The notes below the pieces were generated by a model, which did no database searches, had not been told where the DNA came from, and worked only from the letters and a program-made list of their open reading frames with translations. Shown piece by piece: positions 15,001 to 23,829 of a DNA stretch of 40,252 bases. A program made the translations under genes and the position numbers. The first letter of the stretch is position 1; each line of letters begins with the position of its first letter. The stretch comes from Reticulomyxa filosa (taxonomy: Eukaryota; Foraminifera; Reticulomyxidae): assembly GCA_000512085.1 (NCBI GenBank), contig ASPP01010825.1:1-40252 (forward strand). The letters are read 5' to 3'.

Positions 15001-17762
15001 TTCCTCGCAATTACTATTTAGGCGTGTCGACGAAAATGGTCACATTGTGCGAAAGGTGGTCGGCGGTAGCGAAGTCAAATACGATACGGATATGTTGACA
15101 CCAAGGGGATATGTGATTATTGAAGGCGAAGACGACATTTGCAGAGATTTTGACGAAACGTCGGTTCGCATAGCGAGATTGTTTGTCAATTTGCTTCTGT
15201 TAATTCATCATAGCTGTATGCAACGCAGTCAAGTCGTCGAATTTACAAAACTGAGTAGTGACGCTAAAAACATAACAAACCGACTATTGAAATTAATAAC
15301 AACGTATATCGAAAAGATTGCTCACGCAGTCGATCATCTGTCCGAGGAAAGCTGTGTATTATTGCTTCATCGTATTATCCAACAGATTTATGAGACATAT
15401 GTTGATGAATTCCCAAATGGCTTAGAGGATTTGTCAATTCGCGGCAGACAAGAGTTTGAAGTCTATTTAATTTCCAAATGCATTGACCCGGTCCTGTTGA
15501 ATCACGGAAAATATATCCGCGAAACTCGCGAATGGACTTTAACAGATCCGAATTGCGTGTATTGGACAACACGTATCGACGATCGATTGTCATTGGAAAA
15601 AGATGAAGGCAAAGAGTTTTTGTCGCAATATTATCCTCATATTTATTTGCCATTCCAAGAAGTCACGTTGCTGCAATTTCGTAGTTACGTGATGCAAGAC
15701 AAAAATAACAACACTGCGTATCCAGTAATTAGCGGACTTTTGAAGACCATGGCATTGTCAAGCGGCTATTCTGTGTTCGCCTTGCGATATTTGCCGGAGA
15801 TGATCAACTGGATGAAACTGGTTCATTATCGATTCAATGGTCGGTTGACAAGAGAAGAAGCCGGGTCGAAAACAGCACAAGATGTTTTGAATAGATGTAT
15901 CGAAGATAAATGGGGAGATATTAATCAATGGATCACTGCTTTGAAAGGGTTCTCCACCGGATGGAATCATGTGGTCAGCCGTACTGCCGATTCCAAAAAG
16001 CAAGGTGCCGCAATTGATGAAAAACGACCTTCGGCCATTTTGGATAACTTCTCTTTGCCTTTTAATAAATCTCATCCTATTGCCGCAAAATCTGAAGAAA
16101 AAAAAGAAAAACATAGCGTGGAAGCCAACTACTCTGGTCCAAGAAAGCGAAGTCTTTTCGATTTTTTCAAAAAAGATGAAACAAACACATCCACTGAGGA
16201 TGAAAAAGGAGGCAACGAAGATAATCTCGAAGATATGTTGGACGTAACAGCGTCTGAAAATGATGTTGACGATCTTGGGTGGATGAAACGCTTTTTAGTC
16301 CTTTCCAACCAGCCATTCCAACTCCTCAAAACTGATGCAAATAACGTTGTCTCTCCACAAGATGTTCCTCTGTCTTTGGCTCTGGAATGTGGTCCAAATA
16401 GTCCTTTGGAAACAAGTAAAATGCTGCGACTTTTGCTAGATCATTTGGTAACAGTCAATAATTCCTTATTAGAGAATTGCTCCAAGTTTCTTTTTTTTTT
16501 TTTTTTTTTTGGTTAAAAAAAGTAATAATTATACACTATTGAAAATGCTTACTTTTGTTATCACAAAAAAGGTCACAACATGTCGAAAAAACTGCTGTAA
16601 CTCGCATCTCGAATGAAAAAGACGTAGTTGGAATTAATGAAGAAGAATTATCGAAGTTGAGCCGCTTTTCAATTTGTACATTTGTTTACCTTTGATTTGT
16701 TGTTGCGGAGGAAAATATTAAAAATCTTTGTTTTGTTTTGCAACAGGATGATCCAACAGTGCGCTAGTCAAAAGTCAAAATATGGACAAGCGGTATCGTT
16801 GAATATCAACTTAGAATTGCTGGAAACACAAATAAAAGAAAAGTACATCGTCGGTCGAAAATATCTATCTTTTGATTTGAGTGAAATCACGTTTGAACTC
16901 TCTGGCGAATATGATATGCAAGAGGTATTTGACCTGATTAATCAAAAGTTTTCGGAAACAGCAAATCAACCAAATTATTTTGAGAAAGTGGACGATAATG
17001 TGTTGTTAACCTTGAACACAAAACTCTTGCATCCAGATTCTTCTATCGCGTCTTATGCTCTTAGGGACAATGTCAACCCATCCGACTACGCCAATCTGGG
17101 TACAAATTCAAACAAATTAAAAGTTTACAAAACACCTAAAGAAGCTGTTGAACAAGTGTTGCTCGCTATTCGACGACAAAAGACCGTTCCAACGGGAACA
17201 GACTCAATTGGTTTATACATGAAAAAGATATTGCATTTGCATCAGAGAGAATATGAACCATTTGAAAAAACTAATGAATTGTGTTTGAAACACAGCAAGT
17301 CTGTATGGGAATATCTAAATAGGATGTATTTGATGGAAGAAAGTAAATGGTGCCAACTGCCAAAGGGCCTTTTGAAAATATATCAGTTAGGTTTTTATTT
17401 ACTCTTCTTGGTATCTTTTTTACAAATTATATGCGTCTTGCAAATAATTTTTATTCAGAGATCCACCTTCTGACGAAACTGAGCAGTTGCTGGGACGATT
17501 TGTTACTGACAATGAAACAGATGCAATATGGAGCTTGCTGCTATGTTGGAAAAAAATCTTGGAAACAACACTAAGCAGACAGGCTCTTCCAAAACCTAAT
17601 GAAATTCCTTTATCAAAATTCCTACATGGAGAAATAAAAGACGATGATCTCAAAAAATTAGTGCTTGAATTGCCAATACAACTTCAGCTAAATCACGCAG
17701 GTATTGCCTTTCAAAAATGTGCATCCAAGTTTGAAAAAAAGATTCAAGCTAGCTTCCTGTGA
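29..17762 (+). CDS. RNF213-like giant AAA+ protein (5' partial, more than 25 exons)
   Basis: Matches the RNF213/mysterin family along its length: an N-terminal helical region (29 to about 5300), a dynein-like AAA+ core (about 5470-11500), and a C-terminal helical region with an RZ finger (about 11560-17762). Family members are giant cytosolic ATPases with ubiquitin ligase activity, linked in animals to lipid droplets and pathogen defence. Family landmarks, in order: VLFCEQTTTIEQLE (5469), a degenerate P-loop (HECVGKSY, about 5840), FHINISSQAGPDVN (6093), YTLTYDNILK then GETGCGKT across an intron (7540-7744), FLDEINTS (about 7890), NPYRKHK, SVCSLRDVQR, GRPGSSKT (8884), VLVLDEMGLAEQS (about 9205), GLSNW..D..KMNR, LSRFEKFYLD (about 10530). 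Checked introns include 378-506, 875-960, 5994-6089, 6565-6694, 7268-7326 and 7632-7726. The stop is TGA at 17760. The first exon begins after an acceptor at 27-28, so the start lies outside the window. The AAA3 site falls a little earlier than in human RNF213, so a few hundred residues are probably missing. One unexplained frame break lies near 8846. Confidence 0.93.
928..950 (+). repeat. T homopolymer inside an intron of the RNF213-like gene
   Basis: Twenty-three consecutive T residues lie 10 bp upstream of the acceptor AG at 959-960 and act as a polypyrimidine tract. Similar long T-runs occur at about 1659-1677 and 16491-16510. They contrast with introns that use A-runs in the same position. 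Confidence 0.95.
5994..6089 (+). other. Intron with a poly(A) tract directly at the 3' splice site
   Basis: GT at 5994-5995 and AG at 6088-6089 remove 96 bp and join two conserved RNF213 segments in phase 0 (ending NTLT and starting MFHINISS). The last 20 bases of the intron are 19 A followed by G, where a polypyrimidine tract would normally be expected; a T-run sits further upstream. This is the clearest example of a pattern shared by several introns in the window. Confidence 0.85.
7500..8460 (+). other. First active AAA+ ATPase module (AAA3-like) of the RNF213-like protein
   Basis: The exon ending at 7631 and the exon starting at 7727 join to give the Walker A motif GETGCGKT followed by RLLKF. 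Walker B is LVFLDEINTS (about 7883-7912), and a sensor-like AALNPYR follows at about 7996. YRVFPLPRSMKTYVWNFGSL matches the family segment after this module. Both catalytic carboxylates of Walker B (DE) and the P-loop lysine are present, so this site should bind and hydrolyse ATP. The intron inside the P-loop is 95 bp and ends in an A-rich stretch before AG. Confidence 0.93.
8884..9460 (+). other. Second active AAA+ ATPase module (AAA4-like) of the RNF213-like protein
   Basis: Walker A is GRPGSSKT (8884-8907), the same form as GKPGSSKS in animal RNF213. The next exon carries VVLVLDEMGLAEQS (Walker B, around 9201-9240) followed by PLKVLHQLLE. After an intron that begins at 9319, IGLSNWRLDAAKMNR closes the module. 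All key residues for nucleotide binding and hydrolysis are visible. The exon just upstream (ending GIACNQIFRENIFI) is in a different frame from this P-loop, although the family alignment is continuous; see the findings. Confidence 0.9.
9334..9385 (+). repeat. (CATAA)n-like short tandem repeat in an intron
   Basis: The intron after the AAA4-like Walker B exon contains degenerate tandem CATAACA units. They lie between the donor GT at 9319 and the acceptor ATAG at 9399-9402. Nothing suggests a function beyond intron filler. Confidence 0.75.
14848..15080 (+). other. RZ-type zinc finger region of the RNF213-like protein
   Basis: The peptide HQAWMCPQKHLFFAADGSSQ followed by SLCSLC shows the RZ pattern W-x-C-x3-H ... 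C-x2-C. In animal RNF213 and ZNFX1 a conserved ECG sits between these pairs; here that cysteine is replaced (ADG). An Asn-rich stretch follows (14935-14970). The reading frame then changes: upstream coding is in one frame, while KVVGGSEVKYDTDML is in another. A GT-AG intron at 14970-15055 (86 bp) restores frame and places VVGGS (the family's IGG element) soon after the C-x2-C. A 39-bp alternative (14984-15022) also restores frame. RZ finger identity is well supported; the exact splice is not. Confidence 0.72.
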
Positions 17763-18366
17763 TTAATTCACGTGCATGGATCTAGTGTAAACCTTCGGAT
17801 TGCTTGTTTTTGATATAATATTAAAGTATTATTTCGTCCTGTTGTACGCTCTATGTAAACAAATTATACTTGAATAAATCCAATTTTGTCAAAATCTTTA
17901 TATGAAAAAACATTAACAATTATCGATGCTTTTTATTCCAAACACTTCAAAAAGTTGATTTTTCATGAATAATATTCTAAATTGCTCGCGGATATTCATT
18001 TTAGATCTTGTTGCTGTCAATTGTGTTCACTCCATGTTGCTGTGCCCTTAAATTATTTAGTTGTTCACATAAAAAGAAGATACGGTCGATCACAAACATC
18101 TAATAAATCAAAAATTATAGTGCTTTATACGATCCCAAGAATGAAAAAACAAATTTACACTAGTGTAAAAAATGAACTTGTACAAGCCGTTCTATTTTTT
18201 GTAATAAATTCACAATTAACAATCTGTCGAAGAAATTCATACTCGCAACAATCACTATTTATTTATGTTTTCTTTGATATTCATTCATTGTTTTATCACA
18301 AACAATGCTTTACAAAATCATTTACCAAGATATATTGTTTCTTTCATTCGATGAAGAGAGGAACAA
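17763..18366. other. Convergent intergenic spacer
   Basis: About 600 bp of AT-rich DNA between the tail-to-tail RNF213-like (+) and DUF445 (-) genes. An AATAAA occurs at about 17873, some 110 bp after the RNF213-like stop, and could serve as its polyadenylation signal. The open frames here show no recognisable domain and I do not call a gene. Confidence 0.6.
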
Positions 18367-20390
18367 CTAATTGCGAATGACATATACTTGAAAAAAACCA
18401 ACGAGCAATCCCAAAATTGCTCCGATTGCAATGAGTTTGATTTCATCTTCTTTGAAAACAGGATGTAAACATCCTTCAAATTGTTGATAACTTAATTTGG
18501 ACATTTGTTCCCGGATGAGTCTTTCTAAATCCATGACCTCGTCTGCATAATTTTCTAATTTTTTTTGAACGATCATAATATCCTCTTGACACTCCATTTC
18601 TTGATGACATTTCAGTAATTCATCACAAGCTTCTTTTTTGATTCGCTAAACAAACAAATAAAGAGAAGTACTGTTTCAAATCAAAGTGAGAATTCTCATA
18701 CAGATTATATTTCATATATGTACGTGTCATTGTGACAAAGTGGGTCTATAAGGGCTGTTATATTTGCCAAAACTTGAAATTTTTCAGGTCCAACGGCATA
18801 TTCTAACAACGGCTTAATTCTACCAAAATCGGCAAATCGCTCGCATGCATCTTCAAAATGGCGAATGACCAAATCGAACAAGCGATCTGATGATTTACCT
18901 CGAAGCATAGAAGAAAATAAAACCTCTGCTCGCAATACAGTTTTGGTCAAGAAGGAAGCGAATTCTACACTGACCTCACGTTGTCGACGCAAGAACAATC
19001 CGTGAATTGTGATCCCGCAAAAACGATGAGGTAGAACTGGTCGAAAGATAATTTGGAGTGCAATCCAATTAGTTATCCATCCCAATATAAAGCCACTCAC
19101 TGGCAACATCCAGTATTTTACTAATTTGTTATGGCCAAAAGAAATTGTTGCAATCATCTGTCCAAAGCCTAACACTAATCCGAGCACTGCCCCAAAATTT
19201 CTGTCCATTTTTTTTGTTTTGTTAAATTTGCTGAGTGATATAAAAAAAAGTGTAAAGATTTAACCGAATAAAAATAAGCTCTTTCCAGCCACATTTTAGG
19301 AAGACATTGGAAAGCAATTTTTTATCATTTTGTAAAGCGGTTCCGACCATATCTTTGAGATCAAACACAGACTCAATGTTTTTACTAATATCTTCGATCA
19401 TATTTTTAACAGTAATCGGTGCATCTCGGACGGCAATGTCAATAAAGGATTTTCGCAAGTGTTCTGGAAGCAAGGCCCATGCCATTGGAGCTTGGCTTTG
19501 GGCGACCCTTGGAATGATGATTTGCAAGACTTTGTAACATGCAGGTTCCATAATAACTGCGACTTCGTTGGGATTGATTCGATGGATGATATCTTCCATT
19601 CGAATGACATTAGGGATCATTAAATCGACTGCCATCTCTGCCATCTTTATTGCTTTCATTGGTACAATGCCTTGCCAACCAAATCCGTATCCTTTCAATG
19701 GACCTGATTGGAATTGATACAATCCAATGAATTCCGTTGGATTGAACGTCATCCACAGCGCCAATGCGATATGTCCATATGTGAATATCATACAAATTAT
19801 TGGAATCGATACTTGGTTTTGTTTTATTTGGTTTTGCTTCTTTTTTTTTTTTTTTTGTAACTTATGCGCAATATACACAAACATGCAAATTACGCACATG
19901 CAATACGTATTTTGTATGGTAAAACAAAACTGTATCGAAGTAACATTTCCCAATTATCGCAAATGTATCCCCACAACCTAAAATACCAAATGGCTGTAAC
20001 TGCAATGCCACAAAATAAGATGACTGTTCCTGTTAATATGGACAGGTTGATACATGTAACCTCAAAACAATTGGATTCAAACCAATTGCGCTTTGATTGA
20101 TGTTCTAAAAAGTCATGAAGAAATTCTAAATCGTCCAACACCATTCCTGAACTTGTTGATTTTTTTTTTACTCTAGTCGATACTGTCGTAGCATCTTCTA
20201 TTTCTTTTTCTTCTGTTTTGCTATCCTCTGCAGTTCTCTTTGTTGGGTTGTGTTCACCTTTTCCATATTCCGAGTATATATCAGTGTTATCATCTTCTAG
20301 GGAACGATAAGTAGCGTTGATACTGATGACAGGGTTCTTTGAGGACACTTTCTCTCCTTGAACTGTTACATTTATATCATTGAACGCCAT
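18367..20390 (-). CDS. DUF445 family membrane protein (4 exons)
   Basis: Predicted integral membrane protein of the DUF445 family, whose function is not established. Exon 1 runs from ATG at 20390 to about 19985 and carries a hydrophilic tail, then a membrane segment (LSILTGTVILFCGIAVTAIW). Exon 2 (about 19815-19264) holds the family signature GFGWQGIVPMKAIKMAEMAV and a long helical stretch. Exon 3 (19203 to about 18724 or somewhat earlier) holds a second copy of the family's N-terminal pattern, with GWITNWIALQIIFRP and HGLFLRRQREVS. Exon 4 (18645-18367) ends with the usual C-terminus, FKEDEIKLIAIGAILGLLVG, a final membrane helix. Stop TAG. An open frame extends further upstream to 20450, but it begins with GTG, so the ATG at 20390 is preferred. 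The exact exon 3 donor is unresolved. Family call is firm; cellular role unknown. Confidence 0.85.
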
Positions 20391-20580
20391 TTTTTTTGAC
20401 AGCACTTTTTCCCTCTGTACAAGAGCACCACACAACACGGAATATAACACTATGAGAAACCTTAGAAAATTCGGGCTGGTTACATAATTTTCGAAACTGA
20501 GCCGCGTGATAATATAAAACCTAAGAACTTTTGAAATGAAGGGAAGTTACAGGTAATTTTGTCTACTGATTAGGACTTGA
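20391..20580. promoter_or_regulatory. Divergent promoter region between the DUF445 and DPH7-like genes
   Basis: Only 190 bp separate the start codons of two divergently transcribed genes, so both promoters and 5' UTRs must lie here or overlap the genes. No TATA-like element can be assigned with confidence. Confidence 0.5.
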
Positions 20581-21948
20581 ATGAATAATATCGACACTAA
20601 TAACAAAATAAAAGAAAAGTCGATAAAATGTTTAGGACATATGCAAGCAAATTTATGCTGTGATAGTGTGGAATGGTGTCCTTGTGAAACCTTTGAGCAC
20701 CTGTTTGTGATAGGACACTATCAACTCAACCAGTCAACGGACTCCAATGCCCAAACAAAATCGGGAGGGATAAGTTTATACGAGTACAAACCCAAAGTGG
20801 GTTTGGAAGGAGACAGTCCTTCATTGACACACTTCAATTTGCTCCGTTGGTATTCGACGGGAGCTGTATTTGATATGAAATGGCATCCAAAACGAGAGCA
20901 AACAAATCCATTGTTGGCAGTGGCAATGGCAAATGGAGTGATAGAGTTGTATCAACTGTCGAAAAAACAAAGAGACGAGGATGGAAAAGAAAGTAAAGAA
21001 GAAGATGAAAGCAACAAGCAAACAAGAGGAAGCCAAGTTGAACTTACTCGGATCTCGTCTGTGAAAATTCGAACATTGGATGAATCAACTGGCAATGGCA
21101 ATGAAGACGACAGTCCTCCGTCTTGTCTATCATTGGATTGGAATACACACTTGCATGACAAGCAAGCAGAAGTTGATCGATGCAGATTGTTGAGTGCTTT
21201 AAGTGATGGATCTTTGATCGTGTTAGAGTTGAGCAATAACAAATTGACAATCGTGGATCGTTGGAAGTGTCATACCGACCAAGTATGGACGGGGGTGTTC
21301 GATCATGACTACATGAACACTACACACACGGTCGTGTACAGCGCCAGTGACGACGGGAGTATTGTTTTGTCCGACCGTCGAACTCGCAATGATACCACTT
21401 TGCGACTGAAAGGTTGTCACAATGATTTGGGCGTATGTTCATTGAATCAATCACTCATCCATGGACATGTGTTATATTCCGGAGGGTTTGATGAACACTT
21501 GAAAGTATGGGACAAGCGCTATTTCAAGCAACACATTACTGATGTCAATACATCAAATACACATTCCAATGTAAATTCACGGGAATTGAAAAGTTACAAA
21601 ATTGGAGATGGAGTTTGGCGAATTCGGGTCAAACCAATCACTTTCAATGCAACCAAGTTTTCATTACAACTTGATAATGTTAATCCCATTGCTTCGCACG
21701 AGTTGCTATTGATTGCTGGAATGCGCTCTGGATTTCATGTGTTAGATACCGCTCACACACGGGTCACGGACTTCACTCTTGTCTCTACATATGCGCTACA
21801 TGGACAATACAATGATCTTCAGATCGATAAAAACGAAATACTGGCCTATGGATGTGATTGGATGTTCGGAGAGGAGCATGTGGTTGCCTCTTGTTCTTTT
21901 TATGATAAAGAAATACATTGTTGGAAAATTCAAGAACTATTGAAATAA
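20581..21948 (+). CDS. DPH7: WD40 protein, probable diphthine methyltransferase (DPH7-like)
   Basis: Single-exon gene of 455 residues. The N-terminal CDSVEWCP and FVIGHYQL, the central DRWKCHTDQVWTGVF, SASDDGSIVLSDRR, SGGFDEHLKVWDKR and the late GDGVWRIRVKP match the WD40 protein DPH7 (WDR85). DPH7 demethylates the methylated diphthine intermediate during diphthamide synthesis on elongation factor 2 in the cytosol. Repeats of about 40 residues carry the usual WD/SD endings. An acidic, Lys/Glu-rich insertion (about residues 125-150) breaks one blade and is likely a disordered loop. The ATG at 20581 is the first in frame, and the length is typical for the family. Another WD40 protein is possible, but the GxGVWRI motif favours DPH7. 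Confidence 0.82.
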   Translation: MNNIDTNNKIKEKSIKCLGHMQANLCCDSVEWCPCETFEHLFVIGHYQLNQSTDSNAQTKSGGISLYEYKPKVGLEGDSPSLTHFNLLRWYSTGAVFDMKWHPKREQTNPLLAVAMANGVIELYQLSKKQRDEDGKESKEEDESNKQTRGSQVELTRISSVKIRTLDESTGNGNEDDSPPSCLSLDWNTHLHDKQAEVDRCRLLSALSDGSLIVLELSNNKLTIVDRWKCHTDQVWTGVFDHDYMNTTHTVVYSASDDGSIVLSDRRTRNDTTLRLKGCHNDLGVCSLNQSLIHGHVLYSGGFDEHLKVWDKRYFKQHITDVNTSNTHSNVNSRELKSYKIGDGVWRIRVKPITFNATKFSLQLDNVNPIASHELLLIAGMRSGFHVLDTAHTRVTDFTLVSTYALHGQYNDLQIDKNEILAYGCDWMFGEEHVVASCSFYDKEIHCWKIQELLK

Positions 21949-22618
21949 ACTAGAACTCCATTTTCCCTCTCTTCTTTGCGCTTCTTTTTCAAAACTTATT
22001 GTTTTACAATCTTCAAATCCTTTTTAATAGCTGAATTATATCTCATGAATTAACATAAATCTGCATTTTAGGGCGGAAAGAGTCCTTCGAGATACGTTCA
22101 TGCACTGCTTACATCTTTTTTTAATAAAAAACATTCATCACAAAGAATGTATGTCGATCTCACTATATAGTTGGTTTGTCATTTGGCTTTTATCAACATG
22201 ATTTTCTTTTTCAAAAAAATTTTTTGCTAAAACAAATAATGGAATTTTTTTTTGTCTAATATACAACAGTACTCTACATAGGCCAGCGAATATTCAATCT
22301 ATTAGTATAATCTCTTTTACATAGCTCAGAAAAGAGATATCTAAAGCCTTTTCTATCATGTTTGTTTTTATTATTTGTTATTAGTTGTAATTTAATTAAA
22401 TTCATCAAACTGGATATTAATTCCACAATATTTGGCAATAAATTTGATTTAAATACTTCATTTTGTCTCAATACGTACAATTGGAAATACACTTGGCTGT
22501 ATTTGTTTTTTTCAAAAATGTGGCAGATCATGTCAGTTTTACGTTGAACGTTGATGAGTCTTGAGTACAAAAAAAAGGGAACGCCCACTTTTACCAAAAT
22601 TTTTTAAGTGTTATCAAA
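21949..22618. other. Spacer with a weak minus-strand open frame
   Basis: AT-rich region between the DPH7-like gene and H2B. A minus-strand frame is open from 22597 to 22274, but it lacks an ATG until 22531 (MICHIFEKNKYSQVYFQLYV...). From that ATG it would encode 85 residues rich in Leu, Asn and Lys, with no domain I recognise. It could be a short divergent gene sharing a promoter with H2B, or chance. It is not H2A, the usual divergent partner of H2B. Confidence 0.3.
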
Positions 22619-23117
22619 ATGAGCAGAAAATTAAAAAAAAAAACAAGGGGACGCCGAGCAAAAACAGCGCTCAATAGGTTTGGTGACCAACCAGATTACT
22701 CGTATTACATTTATAAAGTCCTCAAGCAAGTAAGCCCTGAAATGGGTGTCTCAAAGAAAGGAATGATTACATTCAATTCTTTTACTGAGGATGCCGTCAA
22801 AAAAATTTTGGATGAATCGAGAGAGCTGTTGAAAATCTCCGGGAAAAGGACACTTGATGCACGAACAGTTATGCTTATTTTTTAAAACATAAGTTTGAAA
22901 TGACAGATATATTTTTTGTCAACAGATTCAAACATCAGTGAGGCTAATTTTTCCAGGAGAATTGTCGAAACACGCAGAGTCTGAAGCAATGAAAGCAGTG
23001 ATGAAATACTGTATGAAAATTACAACAAAAACAAACACACAAACAGACTTATTGATTAAATTTTTTTTACAAAGTTCAAATGTGTTTTATGCAATAGCAA
23101 CGGTCAACAGGTCTTAA
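22619..23117 (+). CDS. Histone H2B, spliced
   Basis: Core nucleosomal histone in three exons: 22619-22867, 22926-23010 and 23098-23117, giving 117 residues. The fold signature is clear: [20 protein letters not shown] (alpha-1), then [18 protein letters not shown] (alpha-2), and across intron 1 [20 protein letters not shown] followed by [10 protein letters not shown] (alpha-3 and alpha-C). Intron 1 (58 bp) splits the conserved S/T-R-E-I-Q-T equivalent. Intron 2 (87 bp) lies just before the last few residues, and the protein ends STVNRS with TAA. The basic tail ([15 protein letters not shown]) is shorter than in animals. Introns suggest a polyadenylated or replication-independent histone. No histone 3' stem-loop was seen. 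Confidence 0.92.
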
Positions 23118-23371
23118 CCGAATTGCCTTATTCTCGTCCTTCAAATTGGGAACAAACAACGACAGGCAAATGTGGTTCGGGTATTTCGCAACTTCGGTCA
23201 TTTGCTTTTTATCGTAACGTAAATCCGAAGATAATTTTGTTGAACATTATGCAACTTTTTTTTGTTTGTTCTGGTCGGGTTTTAATCCATTTTTCAAGAA
23301 CACTTTTTTTTTTCTTTCCCCAAAAAATGGATGAATGAACTTTTCAACTATGTTAAAGGGTGAAAATAAAA

Positions 23372-23752
23372 CTATCTAAACAACTTTCCGAAATACGTTG
23401 TTCTTTTATCGCACACCGTTGTAGAATTTTTTGATCCAAAACACTTTTCTTTAAAGTATTTGACTACTTCAATGTAGTGTTTCTTAGACAGATTATGCTT
23501 TTGATCGGAGGAATCCTTATTGATTCCTTTGTTTTTGAAAAATAGTTTTTTTAATAAATTTTTGTCACTAAAATTCCCAGTACACGATTGATTAAAGAAT
23601 TCAAAATATGTCGGGACCAAATCTAATGCTTTTTTTGGAGGAAGCGATTCTGTTGGAACCTTTTTTGGTGGAATTTTTAATCGCCTTCATCTATGTTTTC
23701 GGCCAAATCCTTGCCCTCAAGTATGATGATACAAAATATTTCTAAGTTGTGA
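23372..23752 (-). pseudogene. Possible small gene or gene remnant, frame interrupted
   Basis: Reading the minus strand, one frame encodes IILEGKDLAENIDEGD then a stop. The overlapping next frame continues KIPPKKVPTESLPPKKALDL followed by VPTYFEFFNQSCTGNFSDKN, and ends at TAA near 23372. The two peptides look coding-like (Pro/Lys/Glu-rich, then hydrophilic). They would join if one T were missing at the GATTAAAAATT near 23685. No ATG or upstream exon fits before the LRR gene begins at 23830 on the other strand. I recognise no domain. It may be a decayed gene, a sequencing indel, or chance. Confidence 0.3.
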
Positions 23753-23829
23753 TGGCATCAAACTTTTTCTTTTTGATGTTTACAAAGCACATTACTCTGT
23801 TACTCTGAAAAAGTGAGAAAAAGAAAAAT

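Noticed and set aside
17982-18380. Plus-strand 132-codon open frame between the RNF213-like and DUF445 genes.
   Set aside because: Its start is not an ATG, it has no recognisable domain, and it overlaps the end of the DUF445 gene.
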